This document shows, piece after piece, positions 1-9,938 of a stretch of 25,471 bases of DNA; the first letter of the stretch is position 1, and each line of letters starts with the position of its first letter. The position numbers and the translations under genes were made by a program. The notes under the pieces were generated by a model. That model saw only the letters and a program-made list of their open reading frames with translations, was not told where the DNA came from and ran no database searches. The stretch is taken from assembly GCA_910592205.1 (NCBI GenBank), contig CAJVPJ010000425.1:1-25471 (forward strand), in the 5' to 3' direction. Origin of the DNA: Paraglomus occultum (taxonomy: Eukaryota > Glomeromycota > Glomeromycetes > Paraglomerales > Paraglomeraceae).

Positions 1-224
1 CATTATTACTTTTCAAAACGTCATCAGTCACACTGATTATTTTACAGCCACATCCTAATCAGCCTCTCATTTATAGATATAGAATGTTCACTTTGTCTGG
101 TTTTGTTGCAGTCTACCCATATAACGAATTGTTTCCATATCGCTGTGCGCCCATATTTATCTTCCTCAGGAGACTCGCAACGCAACTGCTTACTTTCTCT
201 GCCTGTAAATCACTTGATGTTACT

Positions 225-478
225 TTATTGATCCAGATTAGCATCCTCATTCTGACTGAGCATGCAATAGATTTCTCCTCTTCGTCCCAATGCCCATGCG
301 TTACTCGGTTCAATCTCCAACGATTTATTGAGGTCGTTCAATGCGTCGTCATAAAGCAGCTTTAGAGGTCCACCTTAGTTGCGCCTAATAAAGGACACGA
401 AATCAATGCGTCGTCATATTGACCAATTATGTAATTGACATCGTTTTTTGATTCTAATTTTAGTGCTTTTGCCCTCAT
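225..478 (-). pseudogene. Decayed tetratricopeptide-repeat (TPR) protein fragment
   Basis: On the minus strand, 362-225 reads as a near-perfect TPR unit: LLYDDALNDLNKSLEIEP followed directly by SNAWALGRRGEIYCMLSQNE, then a stop. The residues A, L, DL, KSLE, P, N, AL and G-R-G-Y fall where the 34-residue TPR consensus puts them. Just upstream, 478-362 reads MRAKALKLESKNDVNYIIGQ and then YDDAL before losing the frame and stopping at 364-362. Stops also follow at 227-225 and again soon after, so no intact gene is visible. TPR units are protein-binding helical hairpins. This wording of the consensus is typical of the greatly expanded TPR families of arbuscular mycorrhizal fungi (from memory of the family, not a search). 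It could instead be two exons of a living gene with introns I cannot place, but a relic is likelier. Confidence 0.6.
338..418. repeat. 16-bp direct repeat pair inside the TPR relic
   Basis: The 16-mer TCAATGCGTCGTCATA occurs at 338-353 and again at 403-418. On the minus strand both copies encode the start of a TPR helix (Y-D-D-A-L), so the pair marks either two neighbouring TPR units after internal loss of sequence or a slippage duplication. Confidence 0.7.
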
Positions 479-550
479 TGCAGACATGCATTATTCTTTG
501 CGGACGCGAAAAGAACTGCAAATGATGGCCGAGGTACGTCTGCCACACTT

Positions 551-1415
551 TTTTCCGACGGATGTCCTCAAAATCAAGTCACAAAATTAGAATGTCTATA
601 GAAACACACACCACTTATTGGTATGCAAATATAGAATTCAAGATATTTCCAATCATATTAATATTTGCATAGCTTCCTTCGCTATAATCTGAATCCCGTC
701 TGGTAAAGGGGAGATTAATGATCCATATCTTTCACCTAAAATTATTTAATACAAAAAATGGTACATAATATCAGTAACAATAATAATAATGACTATTCTA
801 TATTACCAACAACACCAATTCACAATAAGTCCCTCAACTAGATCATGGGCCACCAATGCCTGTGCCCGATCTTCCCAATTACTGCCCACATTTGGGGCAT
901 CAATCGAATCGGATCAAGTATTGATGACAGGCCTTCAGTATTCTTTGTAAATCGATCAACAATCTTCCAAACTGCTGCATGACAATTTTTAATACTAAAA
1001 TTGAAATCAGTTCTGCTCAGAATGGAATTTATGTTTAGAATACGTGAAACAAGAAAAGTTTTGGAAGGTGACAATACCCAAGTTTCGCGCTTGTTTACTG
1101 GGTTTGTGATTAAACATGACAATAATATTTACATTGATATTGAAACAAGACCCAAAAAGCTGTGTTTCGTATCGTCGGGGAAAAGCATGACTTGAATCTC
1201 ACGGAAATTGCATCAATTGTTCTCCGTTTCGGAAACAATTATGATAATACAGACGCCATAACGATAATTAGCTGGCAATCAGCTTAAGACAAACCGCTTA
1301 CTGCGCCGATAATCATAAGATCAAGTGATTTAATTGTGCCAAACAACACGTGTTTATTTTTTATCATCTAACACAATTATAGGCTCTCATTATTATCGAG
1401 ACACGCGTGCACCCC
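551..1415. other. AT-rich spacer, no recognised gene
   Basis: Short open frames on both strands around 838-1195 overlap each other, show no motif I know, and have no convincing promoter or splice sites. I see no RNA gene or mobile element here. Confidence 0.5.
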
Positions 1416-1423
1416 TATATATA
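1416..1423 (+). promoter_or_regulatory. TATA box candidate (TATATATA)
   Basis: TATATATA lies in a CCCTATATATACCC context and is followed by a C-rich, G-poor leader (about 1448-1529). The first ATG downstream is at 1530. That frame runs 22 codons to a TGA at 1596-1598 and then stays open to a GTAAGC donor-like site at 1647. The layout looks like a real promoter, but the product is not recognisable. Confidence 0.35.
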
Positions 1424-1889
1424 CCCAGGCTTTTTTCTTTAACGCGTCTCACTCTACAAACGCTCTTCTCCCCCAACCGTAATCACACGCTCAACGCGGA
1501 AGACGAATAGACTTGGCGCCCTCCATACAATGAGCTCCGCAATACGAGCTATAGGACGAGCTCATCACGACAAGCCATTGCATGAGCCCATCGTTTGAAC
1601 AGACCAGCCTTTTGAGAAAGGGCACGACTTTGTTTGTTCTTCTAAAGTAAGCAAGCCATAAAATGCTGCACAGGGCCAACTCTCCGTTTTCCCACCAAAC
1701 GTACAAAGACAGCGGAGAGTTCAAAGTGAGAAATATATTTGAAGCAGAGGCTTTAATTGTAGGTATGTTTTCAACTGGTCACGGTTTTAGACAATTTTTA
1801 GCAAGCGGCTGTTTGGCGATAAACATAAACAGTCTACTCATACTTACATAACAGCTACGTGATTATTTCCTCCCTTATCACTTTTCGAT

Positions 1890-1898
1890 TATAAAAAG
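1890..1898 (+). promoter_or_regulatory. TATA box for the split-ATG candidate gene
   Basis: TATAAAAAG is followed after about 30 nt by a leader rich in CAA and AAC triplets (about 1925-2049). The leader contains no ATG before the one formed by splicing at 2050-2051/2284. Confidence 0.45.
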
Positions 1899-2049
1899 CC
1901 GTCGGCTAGCAAAAGTGTCACGACGCGTTCGCAGTATTTGAACCGACACCAATAGTCACTGCAACAACGATAACGAGAACAAACCAACAACGATACTAAC
2001 AACGGTCGGGTACCGTACATATTTTGCTCTTAGCAGGCACATATTTGTA

Positions 2050-2383
2050 ATGTAAGTATATTTATCGAGTTGGTTATCTATTCGAGCAAAAGTTTTTTTA
2101 AGCGTCAACGGTCGCGCTAATTATTATAGTCATGTCTCATTTACAAGTAATTACTTCCTGTCCTCCTAACATTAACTACGAAAGCCTTTGAGTTGTAAAA
2201 AAAATCAATTTGGAGCGGAAATCTTATATTTGACAATTTTCAACATAAAACATACGCTAATTATTTTAATATTCCATTTATAGGTATTTATTTGCCATCC
2301 CTCCGCATCTGATACACGAAAAGTCGTTCCACTGGCTTGACAAGAGCGGTGTTGGTCGTGAAGATGATAAAAGGGCTCATTGA
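2050..2383 (+). CDS. Candidate 33-aa protein, start codon split by an intron
   Basis: The proposed exons are 2050-2051 (preceded by a non-coding leader) and 2284-2383. The intron at 2052-2283 (232 nt) begins GTAAGTATAT, contains a CTAAT branch-like motif, and ends TTTATAG. Splicing joins A-T to G, creating an ATG that opens directly onto a frame reading YLFAIPPHLIHEKSFHWLDK and then SGVGREDDKRAH, with TGA at 2381-2383. Unspliced, the only ATG (2050) is followed at once by TAA. A TATA box lies about 150 bp upstream. No domain or homologue is recognised. The basic, charged C-terminus and short length would fit a small accessory subunit, but that is a guess. It could also be the 5' end of a gene disrupted by the island that starts at 2439, or a non-coding transcript. 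Confidence 0.35.
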
Positions 2384-2438
2384 TAACAATCTAATAAGGA
2401 GGAGAGTGGAAACGATGGAGTAATAAATCAAACAAATA

Positions 2439-3007
2439 GAACAGATAATAAATAAATAATAGATAACTAATCGGTCCACTAGGTGGTTTCTCCCCTTTTT
2501 CCTTTTCTACTGGCAGATGGGGCGGATCTGGATCGAGTGGCGGGTGGTTACTGATGAGGCCTTCTTACCCTCCACTGCCTCCAGTGCACCTTGCGGTGAA
2601 GGGATCCCGGCTGGGTCTGAGTAACGTGTCATGGGGGATGCCCAGAACGCTGCCAGACATCTCCTTTCTTTTTCTTTTTTTACACAGCATTTAGATTACG
2701 GGAGGAAGATTTGGGTAAGTATAAAAGGTGAGTATCGCATTGGTTTACGCTACATAAACTAAATCTACGTTCTCTTTCTTTTTCTTTCTCTTCCCTTTTC
2801 TTACTCTTCCCTGTCGGGTTCGCCGGGTGATCGGATCCAATGGGACACTTGGTTGGCATGGAAGGGGGGTTTGAGGGACCGATTTGGTGACTACTTTGCT
2901 ACTTGTGAAAGATCCATCCCCGGAAGCTGGTTGGAGAGGATAGGGCGAGAATGCTGCTTGGCATGCCGTTAGACGTAATCGATTATCTGTTATTTATTTA
3001 TCTATTC
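2439..3007. mobile_element. GC-rich island flanked by AT-rich inverted ends
   Basis: The left end (2439-2473) reads GAACAGATAATAAATAAATA, then ATAGATAACTAATCG. The reverse complement of the right end (2980-3007) reads GAATAGATAAATAAATAA, then CAGATAATCG. Allowing three small gaps and two substitutions, the ends form an imperfect inverted repeat of about 30 bp. The interior (about 2474-2975) is clearly richer in G and C than its surroundings and has pyrimidine tracts at 2664-2680 and 2774-2808. No transposase frame and no clear target-site duplication is seen. It could be a non-autonomous DNA transposon, two retroelement tails of TAAA type in opposite orientation, or chance AT-rich borders. 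Confidence 0.35.
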
Positions 3008-4644
3008 AACTGATGAATATTAACGCAATGTAACGATACTTGACTGTTACAATATGTTTGTCGATAATATTAATATAGGTTTAAATGACAGTGAGATAAA
3101 GACAAAAATAATAAACAATTCAACATAAAAAAAGCGCTCAAGTTTTATAGGCAGAACGTATTTCTAAAATAAATTGCGTAGTGCTGGTGGTGAACGGTTT
3201 AGCTACAGATGGTTTTATTTTATCGAATATCAACGAATTGCTATTATTAGTGGAAATATTGGACTGCTTCGTGTGTTTCACTTACATGAAATCAATACTT
3301 TGACGTAAATTACGCAATCTGGTATTCTCCAACCATATCACCTGAGCTTTGCTAGAATTAGAAATTATCACAATCTTTGAACCAAGGATTAAAGATTGAT
3401 TGGTAACACTCTAATTTAAGCAAGTATTCTCAATATGGTTAGAAACGTGAGAGAATTCAAAACTTATATTTTAGGACAAAAAATTTGGACGGGGAAAATC
3501 CCTTATCTTTGAGTTATTTTACTTTGGTGATTTGTTTTATCTGTCATCAAATAGGCCCATATTGTAATTAATATGACGTAGCTGTGATATTAAGCAGACG
3601 CCGAAAGAAGCTATTACGAAAACAGATTGGACAAGTCATATAAACACTCAACGTGTTCGACCAAACTTGTCACGTTTTGTTATCATGCCTGAACACCTAA
3701 TATATCATGATCCATCCAATAGTGACGTGTAAAAAAGCCTTATCTACCCTGAGCTAAGGGCGTAATAAACTAGGCGTAGCGACTTTCTAAGGCGCTAAAA
3801 GATTGTGTTACCAATATCAAACTTGTTTCGTACTGCACGAAATTAGTAAATGCTTGTTTCAAACCAAGATTTTTTTTTCCGGATAAATAAAACTGGAATT
3901 TCCTTTCTCCCCTCGAGCATTAACGGTTTAGTTTATAATTTTTTTGCTGATGGCACAAAATGTTTGGTGGTCGACTGTAACAAATCTCGGGCGTTCAGAA
4001 CGTAACATTTTTGGCCGTGGGCCACTAAAATGCTTTGTTTTATATGCTTATGATATCACTGATAATGATAGGTGTTTGAGATGGGTGATTTCACATAGAA
4101 CAAAAAGTCGAGACCCGGACAAAAGTCATCATGATGATTATCGACGTTTTTTATCACATGTATAATACATAAACTATAATAAGAATTTTTTTAACCCTGA
4201 AATTTGTATTATGGCTAACCGTCTTTGTTAATCACAGAATATAAACATTTCAATGGTGCTATAAAAAAGTCTTGTATCCCTGAAATTCATTTTGTGGCGT
4301 TTGTTTGTTCCAATCCCTTTCATCAGAATCAGGAATGTTTGCGTATATCGTTGTGACGATTTCAGCCAAAACCTTTTTTTTTTTCAGGAATGTTTCGAGA
4401 GAAAGTTTTCAATGGCACATCCTATCTATTTATCTATTTATCTATCCAATCTCTTTTCCCATCTTATGTCCTTTTTTTGGTACACAAGCGCACCCATCGC
4501 TAAATAGGCGTGGTCCCAGTCTGGATACCCTTGGATTTTCTGTGTAATCGTAACGTATGTGTATTGTGTACGTGGGAACGTTGATTCCCGCTCCACGACT
4601 GTTCCGGGCAAAAGGTTCAATCTAAAGGCATTTTTTTAAAAGTC
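3008..4644. other. AT-rich spacer
   Basis: No recognised gene. It holds an 8-bp stem hairpin (CAATCTTT ... AAAGATTG near 3370-3397) and a short tetranucleotide run of ATCT/ATTT at about 4425-4446. Between 4438 and 4622 two of the three minus-strand frames are open beside an acceptor-like TTTAG, but neither shows a known motif. Confidence 0.45.
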
Positions 4645-4894
4645 ATGATACAAACGGGATCGTATTCGCGCGTGTTGCAGATAATTAGGCGGGGCGCCTT
4701 CAATGATAAGTGGCAAATTACAAACAAAACGCCAGGTTTCGCATCAACGAGCGGGGGTCAAAGGCCAAGGAGATTGTCATAGCAATAAAGACAAGACAAA
4801 CAGAATGAGAATAGCGCAAATCGTTCGTGTAGTTTAGTTGTTATTGATATGAGCGAAAAAAAATTTTTCGAATGAGCAACCCCGTTTGTATCAT
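4645..4894. mobile_element. MITE-like segment with 14-bp terminal inverted repeats
   Basis: ATGATACAAACGGG at 4645-4658 is repeated exactly, inverted, at 4881-4894 (CCCGTTTGTATCAT). Allowing a 2-nt gap, similarity continues inward to an ATTCG shared by both ends. The 250-bp unit has no coding capacity, which fits a miniature inverted-repeat element. No target-site duplication is visible, so the call stays tentative. Confidence 0.4.
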
Positions 4895-5528
4895 AACGCT
4901 GAGAAGCTATATAAGTTGATATTTATAAACCATATACATAACGTCAACTATAAACAATATTTACAAAGTGGAGTAAATAAAAGCGTAGAAAGATTTGTTA
5001 CCATACAAAGTTAATCCAAACGAAAAAAAAAAAAGAGTTTTGGAGGATTAAAAAAAGCTTTTAAGGTATATATTCTTTTTAATGGAATTTTAATAAATGT
5101 GGCATGTCGAATTTTATAAAGCCCCAAATATTTTGTGACTTTTTTTTTAAAGGTAAAGGTATATTATACCTCTTGATAATCTTATAAAAAAAATTCTAAT
5201 AAGAGATTGTATATAATGAGGAGATGAGAATATTGAACAGGAGGGAGAATTTATAGACTATTATTACAAACGACGATGATTGAAAAGTTGTGTGTGTGTA
5301 TATAAGGTAGTATAGAATGAAAAGGGATTTTTTTGAAAACTTTTTGTTTCATAGAGTCCTTTTTCTCTTGCGCAAAAAGCCTTCCATTAATATATTCTTA
5401 TATAATTCGTGTTTTTTCCGCGATTCTTTCCTTCTTCCCCAGATGTATGTATATATATGACATTATTATTTGATATATAACTCTTCGTTCCTAACGATAT
5501 TTCCTAAATCTTTCCATAGTTACACCCG
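4895..5528. other. AT-rich spacer downstream of the Reg1-like gene
   Basis: No gene seen. On the minus strand the stretch just past the Reg1-like stop contains ATATATATACATACATC-type sequence (about 5442-5460), which resembles fungal 3'-end efficiency elements and may help polyadenylate that gene. Confidence 0.4.
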
Positions 5529-6843
5529 TCAAAACACTTGCCCGTTGAACACCATCGACGAACACCAATGCACGATGTCCTTTACGTTGCTTGCGATGTG
5601 CACAGCCCTATCCACCAAACCAACCCCATCAAACTCGGGATCGTGTACTCGGCTCCGTTCGGACTGGGAGGGGTCAAAGTCTTCAAAGACATCTGGCGCA
5701 AACACGCCGAACCCAGTATAGTCATCTACGTCCAAGTCATCCACCCACGAGCAGCAGGAGTTGGAATATGTCGGGTATGGGAGGGAAGTCGTCGAGTGGG
5801 GAGATGATGATAGACACGAGTTGGCAGAGTAAGAGGACTGTATTCGTATCGACGAGTTGATTGGAGATGACGACGGTGTTGCGGTGGTAGTGGTAACAGT
5901 GGTGGTCGTGGTGGTGTTGGTTGTGGTATTAGCTACTGCTGCTGCTGTAGTCGAACCGGACGATGAAGAGTGCCTAGACGAACGCTTGGAATTCCGCCTT
6001 GAATACAAGGCGGAATACTGATTGTCTGCTATCCTGTCAGACTTGAGCGTTGTCGGTTCCAATTTACATATATTTGTCCGACGCCGAGGACTCCTTGAGA
6101 TTTTCATTACGATCGCGCTGTCGTCACTGTTGCTCCCACTCTCGCTGCCGTTATCCTCAATCATTTCATCATCGGACTCTTCCTCGTCGACCGCCATGTA
6201 TTGTTCTACTTTATTGTTGAATCTTATATGGTATTCTTGCGAATTGCTAGAGTCATCCGACTCTTTTTGGTAGAGTTGAGTATCCGACGAGCAGCTGTTC
6301 AGGCGAGGACGCGGCCTTGGATTAAATCGGAATACTTCCGATATGGATTTTTTTTTGAGACATGATTTGCAACCCATAAGAAACTTGTCTTGTGTCGATT
6401 TTGGCGATGATTCCTCTAATATTGGACTATGAGCAGTGTGGAGTGGACCATAGAGCCAAGTTACGTCACTGTCTTTCAACCTAAAAGAAAAAAAAAAACC
6501 CAGCATAAGTAAACGTTTTTAGAATCGATTAGATGATTATTAATCATCAAGTGTATCTTTTGACCACTTACCAGTTCAATTTCGAGGGGTTGACAGTTCG
6601 AAGATGATATTTTTGTTTAGCCCAAGTCCTCCAGCTTGCATTTTCCAACCTAATTCCATTCGCGTGTTCGTTTTTTTGTTTAGACATTACCTTCCACGAA
6701 GTCTCTAATTCGTTTTCTTTCCATTCGTAGCTCAGATAGTCGACGTTCTTTGGGGGTGTTGGTATGCCAGAAATGTTGTCGTCCGGTATCATTACAGGCA
6801 ACGTAAAGCTACGCTGAGGAAAGCGTTGGCTGGTTTCTTTCAT
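5529..6843 (-). CDS. Reg1-like regulatory subunit of protein phosphatase 1
   Basis: Exons are 6843-6572 and 6480-5529. The 91-nt intron (GTAAGT ... CTTTTAG) splits a Trp codon, and the product is 407 aa. Residues 33-103 form the fungal DUF1752/AreA-like domain, with VDYLSYEWKE, RLENASWRTWAKQKYHLRTV and, across the intron, NWLKDSDVTWLYGPL. Residues 175-188 (HIRFNNKVEQYMAV) match the PP1-binding core of yeast Reg1. There follow an acidic stretch (about 189-212), a Ser/Thr-rich region with a poly-Thr run (about 275-293), an acidic patch around WVDDLDVDDYTGF, and a C-terminal GLVDRAVHIASNVKDIVHWC resembling the conserved end of Reg1. In yeast Reg1 steers Glc7/PP1 to Snf1 in glucose repression; that role here is inferred. 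The protein is much shorter than yeast Reg1 (about 1000 aa). The start is the first ATG after a leader that has none. Confidence 0.85.
6481..6571 (-). other. Intron of the Reg1-like gene
   Basis: It has donor GTAAGTGG, CTAAT-like branch sequence, a long pyrimidine run and acceptor CTTTTAG. Joining TG to G restores a Trp codon in the middle of the conserved domain, which fixes both borders. Confidence 0.85.
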
Positions 6844-7192
6844 TGATTTGCAAGTGCGGGAAATACCCGCGGGTGATTGATGTATTATTGAGGGCAGTTT
6901 GGAGATTGTAAAGCCGGTTGTTGGGGAATAGCCAACAACGCGTGGGATGTGTAAAAAAAGAGGTGTATAGGTCGCCGCGGTTGATGTTGTGGAGTCGAGT
7001 TCTCCAGATAGTTGTCTGTTGTATGATCGATTGGAAGGGTACAGGTATGAGAATATGGGTGGGTAAATAAGAGTTGGTTGGGTTGGTTTGCTGTATTTGT
7101 TGTATTCGCTTTTTGTGATTGCAGTAACTCGAGTGTTACTGAGGGTGAGAGAGAACTAGAGAAGAAATGAGGTGGGGGATGGTGTATTTATA
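6844..7192 (-). promoter_or_regulatory. Promoter and ATG-free leader of the Reg1-like gene
   Basis: On the minus strand TATAAATA occupies 7192-7185. Between about 7155 and the start codon the transcript strand is A/C-rich and G-poor, with no ATG in any frame over more than 300 nt. The expected start of transcription, about 30 nt past the TATA box, would give a leader of about 310 nt. The frame of the protein stays open through it for 104 codons, but the other frames are almost as open, so composition rather than coding explains this. Confidence 0.5.
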
Positions 7193-8421
7193 TCAGTCAC
7201 TCGGCACCGATTATTAATTGATGATGCTGATGGTATTTATTTTTTAATGCAAGAAGAGAGAAAGCAAGTAAACTCGTTTTTAAAAGGGTGGGTGATAATT
7301 ATTTGGGACATTATATATACTTTGTAAATAGCGTTTTAGTAGAATAAACACAATGGTATTTAAATGGTAGGATTAATAAACTATGTATAAAAAAATTTTT
7401 ATTTATAAACGTTGAGTATATTTTTCATGTGCACCAGCGGCATGTGCAGAATATAATTAATATACGCACATCTTATTTGAAAATGTATTTATTTACTAGA
7501 AATGTGAGAAAAAAATCGACTGCGTATAAATAATGGAAATATAATAATAATAATAGCAATAGCAACTACATACAATTAGTTTTTTATCAATGGGTTTGGA
7601 AGCTGCAACACAGAAAGTTTTTGGCAATAGCGCAAGTGACTGACTATTCGCACAAAGAGTCAGGTCTTTTCACCCCAACTACGTCCGCAGTAACTTACAA
7701 TACTGTGCATATAATTCATTATTCGAATCATCCATTTGTTAGTTGTCCAATGAGAGAGCGTTTGGATATTGGGATTAGATGTCATATGAGTATGGAAAAA
7801 ATCGGAAGCAGATGTCAGTCATATAATTTATGAGTCAAACCTCAAACCTCACACTAAAAATATCATGCCTAGCGATCATTTCCGATCAGTTCGTGGTTAT
7901 CGGAAGCAAACGGAACAGTGTATAGCTAACAGTGAGACACATCTAGGAGATGTGTTAGCATTCTTTGCTACTGGCGCAAAAGCACATGTAATAATAAATG
8001 TTGATTAGTTTTCTTTTGCCTAATATCGATATCACACACACCCCACCTTCTCCTTTTCCCCTTTTTTCCCTCACTCAATCCCCCCCCTTTCATAACTGTC
8101 GTCATCGTTTTCGGTCATTACTTAGTCGCACCATTTACGCAAGCCTTAAAATATCGGTAATACAAGGACGATCGTATAAGTGACTGCTCAAGTTGAGTAA
8201 ACAAACAATTTGTATATTGTCTGTTCATTTCCAAGTAGAGAAAAACATTGAATGGGTAACCCTTGAAGATTAGTAAAGTGATTAAAAAAGGGAAACGCAG
8301 TAGCTTAACATCTGCGGGACTATTTGGAACCACATCTGTTCGGCGATACTGCAATAAACAATGCGCCATATATGCATATCCGAATAGTTCCGTTAATAAT
8401 CACAATTTTAATATGCTTTTT
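7193..8421. other. AT-rich spacer
   Basis: No recognised gene. Small frames at 7621-7833, 7998-8183 and 8118-8369 show no motif. A run of T/C-rich sequence lies at 8040-8092. Confidence 0.45.
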
Positions 8422-8520
8422 TTGTTGTGGTGTGTGTTGTGTGTTGTGTTGTGTGTTGTGTGTTGTGTGTGGTGTGTGGTGTGCGTGTGTATGTGTGTAT
8501 GTGTGCGTGTGTTAGTGCGT
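8422..8520. repeat. TG-rich microsatellite
   Basis: It is made of irregular TGTGTTG, TGTGTGG and TGTGTATG units, all alternating purine/pyrimidine or close to it. The short frames with Cys/Val runs here are products of the repeat. Confidence 0.9.
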
Positions 8521-9068
8521 TTGCTTATCCGATATCTTTGATAAGGGAACGAGTTGAAATAAAGATTGGTTTGATTAGAAAGTAAAAATTCGTCCTCTCC
8601 TCCAATTACAAGAAAGCAAGGGGTGGTGAAAAGGCATTATTATTATTTTTGCATTAGTGTACTGTATAACTGTGCTGATAATACATCTCCATATCGATGA
8701 TACCACCTTCATACGCATATCTTTCATATCAGTAATTTTTGGTTGTGATTAGTAATGATATTCATTTATTTACAATCCGTTCAGAAAATACCTTGTGAAT
8801 GCTAATAGAATAGGTAAGCGGTGTGTGGGGTAAAACGATAAACTAGGAAAATGCTAAACGCTCCGCCAATTTAAAGAACATAGTAAAAAGGAAGTGAGAG
8901 GCAAAGGTCAGAACGTTACAGACTACTCGATAAAGCAAAACCCTAATTCAATAACTGGGGTAAAAATCACATCGTCAAATAGACGATTTTTACCTCTCTT
9001 GTCTCATCCAAACTGAACGTGTTTTATTTGTTGGATACATGAATTCCGGCTGCTCATATTGCAAATCA
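8521..9068. other. AT-rich spacer
   Basis: No gene or RNA recognised. At 8962-8993 there is a short inverted pair around GTAAAAATCACATCGTC and GACGATTTTTAC, able to form a hairpin. Confidence 0.4.
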
Positions 9069-9157
9069 TTTCGTCCATTTCGTCCATTTCACCAATTTCG
9101 TCCATTACACCCATTTCACCCATTTCGTCCATTACACCCATTTCACCCATTTCGTCC
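9069..9157. repeat. Minisatellite, 27-bp unit built from 9-mers
   Basis: Two identical 27-bp units lie at 9096-9122 and 9123-9149, each made of the 9-mers TTTCGTCCA, TTACACCCA and TTTCACCCA, with diverged copies on both sides. A 126-codon frame at 9039-9419 reads through it as Arg/His-Pro-Phe repeats; I see no sign that it is a real protein. Confidence 0.85.
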
Positions 9158-9914
9158 TTACCCTATCTCTATTCACGGTCACACCGCAGCACTGATCATT
9201 ACCCTTTTGAAATGCTGCGATAATAAACTTGTCCAGCTGTTCCCCCCAGCTGTCCTCCCCCCCCCCTCGCCTCACCCTCCCCACCAACTGTCCATAGCGC
9301 TTTTACAGTATTTCTTTTTATTGTCCTACCTGGTTACCATAGCACAAAACACTACATGCAATCAATCAGGTTTGTCTTGGTGGCGCTCGCTATTGGTTTT
9401 TCGATTATCGCACGGATGAAATAATAGACTTTTGTAGGTTGGGTAATGTCTGTCTATTATATTATTTTATTATTTTGCGTGCGATAAGAACAAAAAAAGG
9501 TATTAATAATGTTGTACGCTACTCTTGACGACCAAACAAACCATCATTGTCGTCGCACTATGCTCTGGCTATCAGATATGTATATTGAAATCTCTCTTTG
9601 TTTCTCATCCTTTGGCCCAGACCTTCTCGCCCCACTTGTCCATATCTGTATTAATGCATAAATGACATCGTTCAGTTAGCATGGTGCTTGCGTAGACATG
9701 TGGCAAAGTTTGTCCTTGGTTCTTATCAGTGCATGTTTGTGAGCAGGTGATATAACACAGTTGCCATATCAGCAAAGTCTTTGTCAAGGTGATTATATGG
9801 AGAGAGAAAAAAACCCCGAAAATCGAAACTATTAAACATATGCAAATCGCGTCATATACATAAACTCACGTTGTTTCGATGGAAAAAGTCGCAATTTCAC
9901 AATGAAATAGACTC
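9158..9914. other. Spacer, no recognised gene
   Basis: It contains a C-rich tract (about 9241-9286) and short unsupported frames. There is no RNA gene or mobile element that I can identify. Confidence 0.4.
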
Positions 9915-9938
9915 ATGATGATGATGATGATGATGATG
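9915..9938. repeat. (ATG)8 microsatellite
   Basis: Eight perfect trinucleotide copies. The Met-run frame starting here is an artefact of the repeat. Confidence 0.95.

Noticed and set aside
301-320. tRNA-like T-arm motif (GGTTCAATC)
   Set aside because: The flanking bases do not pair into a T-stem and no acceptor or anticodon arm fits. The same holds for the similar motif near 4614.
84-365. 93-codon plus-strand ORF at the left edge
   Set aside because: It lies opposite the TPR relic, whose minus-strand reading matches a known repeat consensus; the plus frame has no motif.
6844-7155. 104-codon N-terminal extension of the Reg1-like protein
   Set aside because: There is no ATG in it, and the other two frames are almost equally free of stops, so the openness follows from base composition. 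The TATA box at 7185-7192 also makes this region a leader.
8263-8541. Cys/Val-rich ORF
   Set aside because: It is made by the TG-rich repeat.
9039-9419. 126-codon ORF with Arg/His-Pro-Phe repeats
   Set aside because: The repeats are a direct translation of the 27-bp minisatellite, and the rest is unrecognisable and lies in a C-rich tract.
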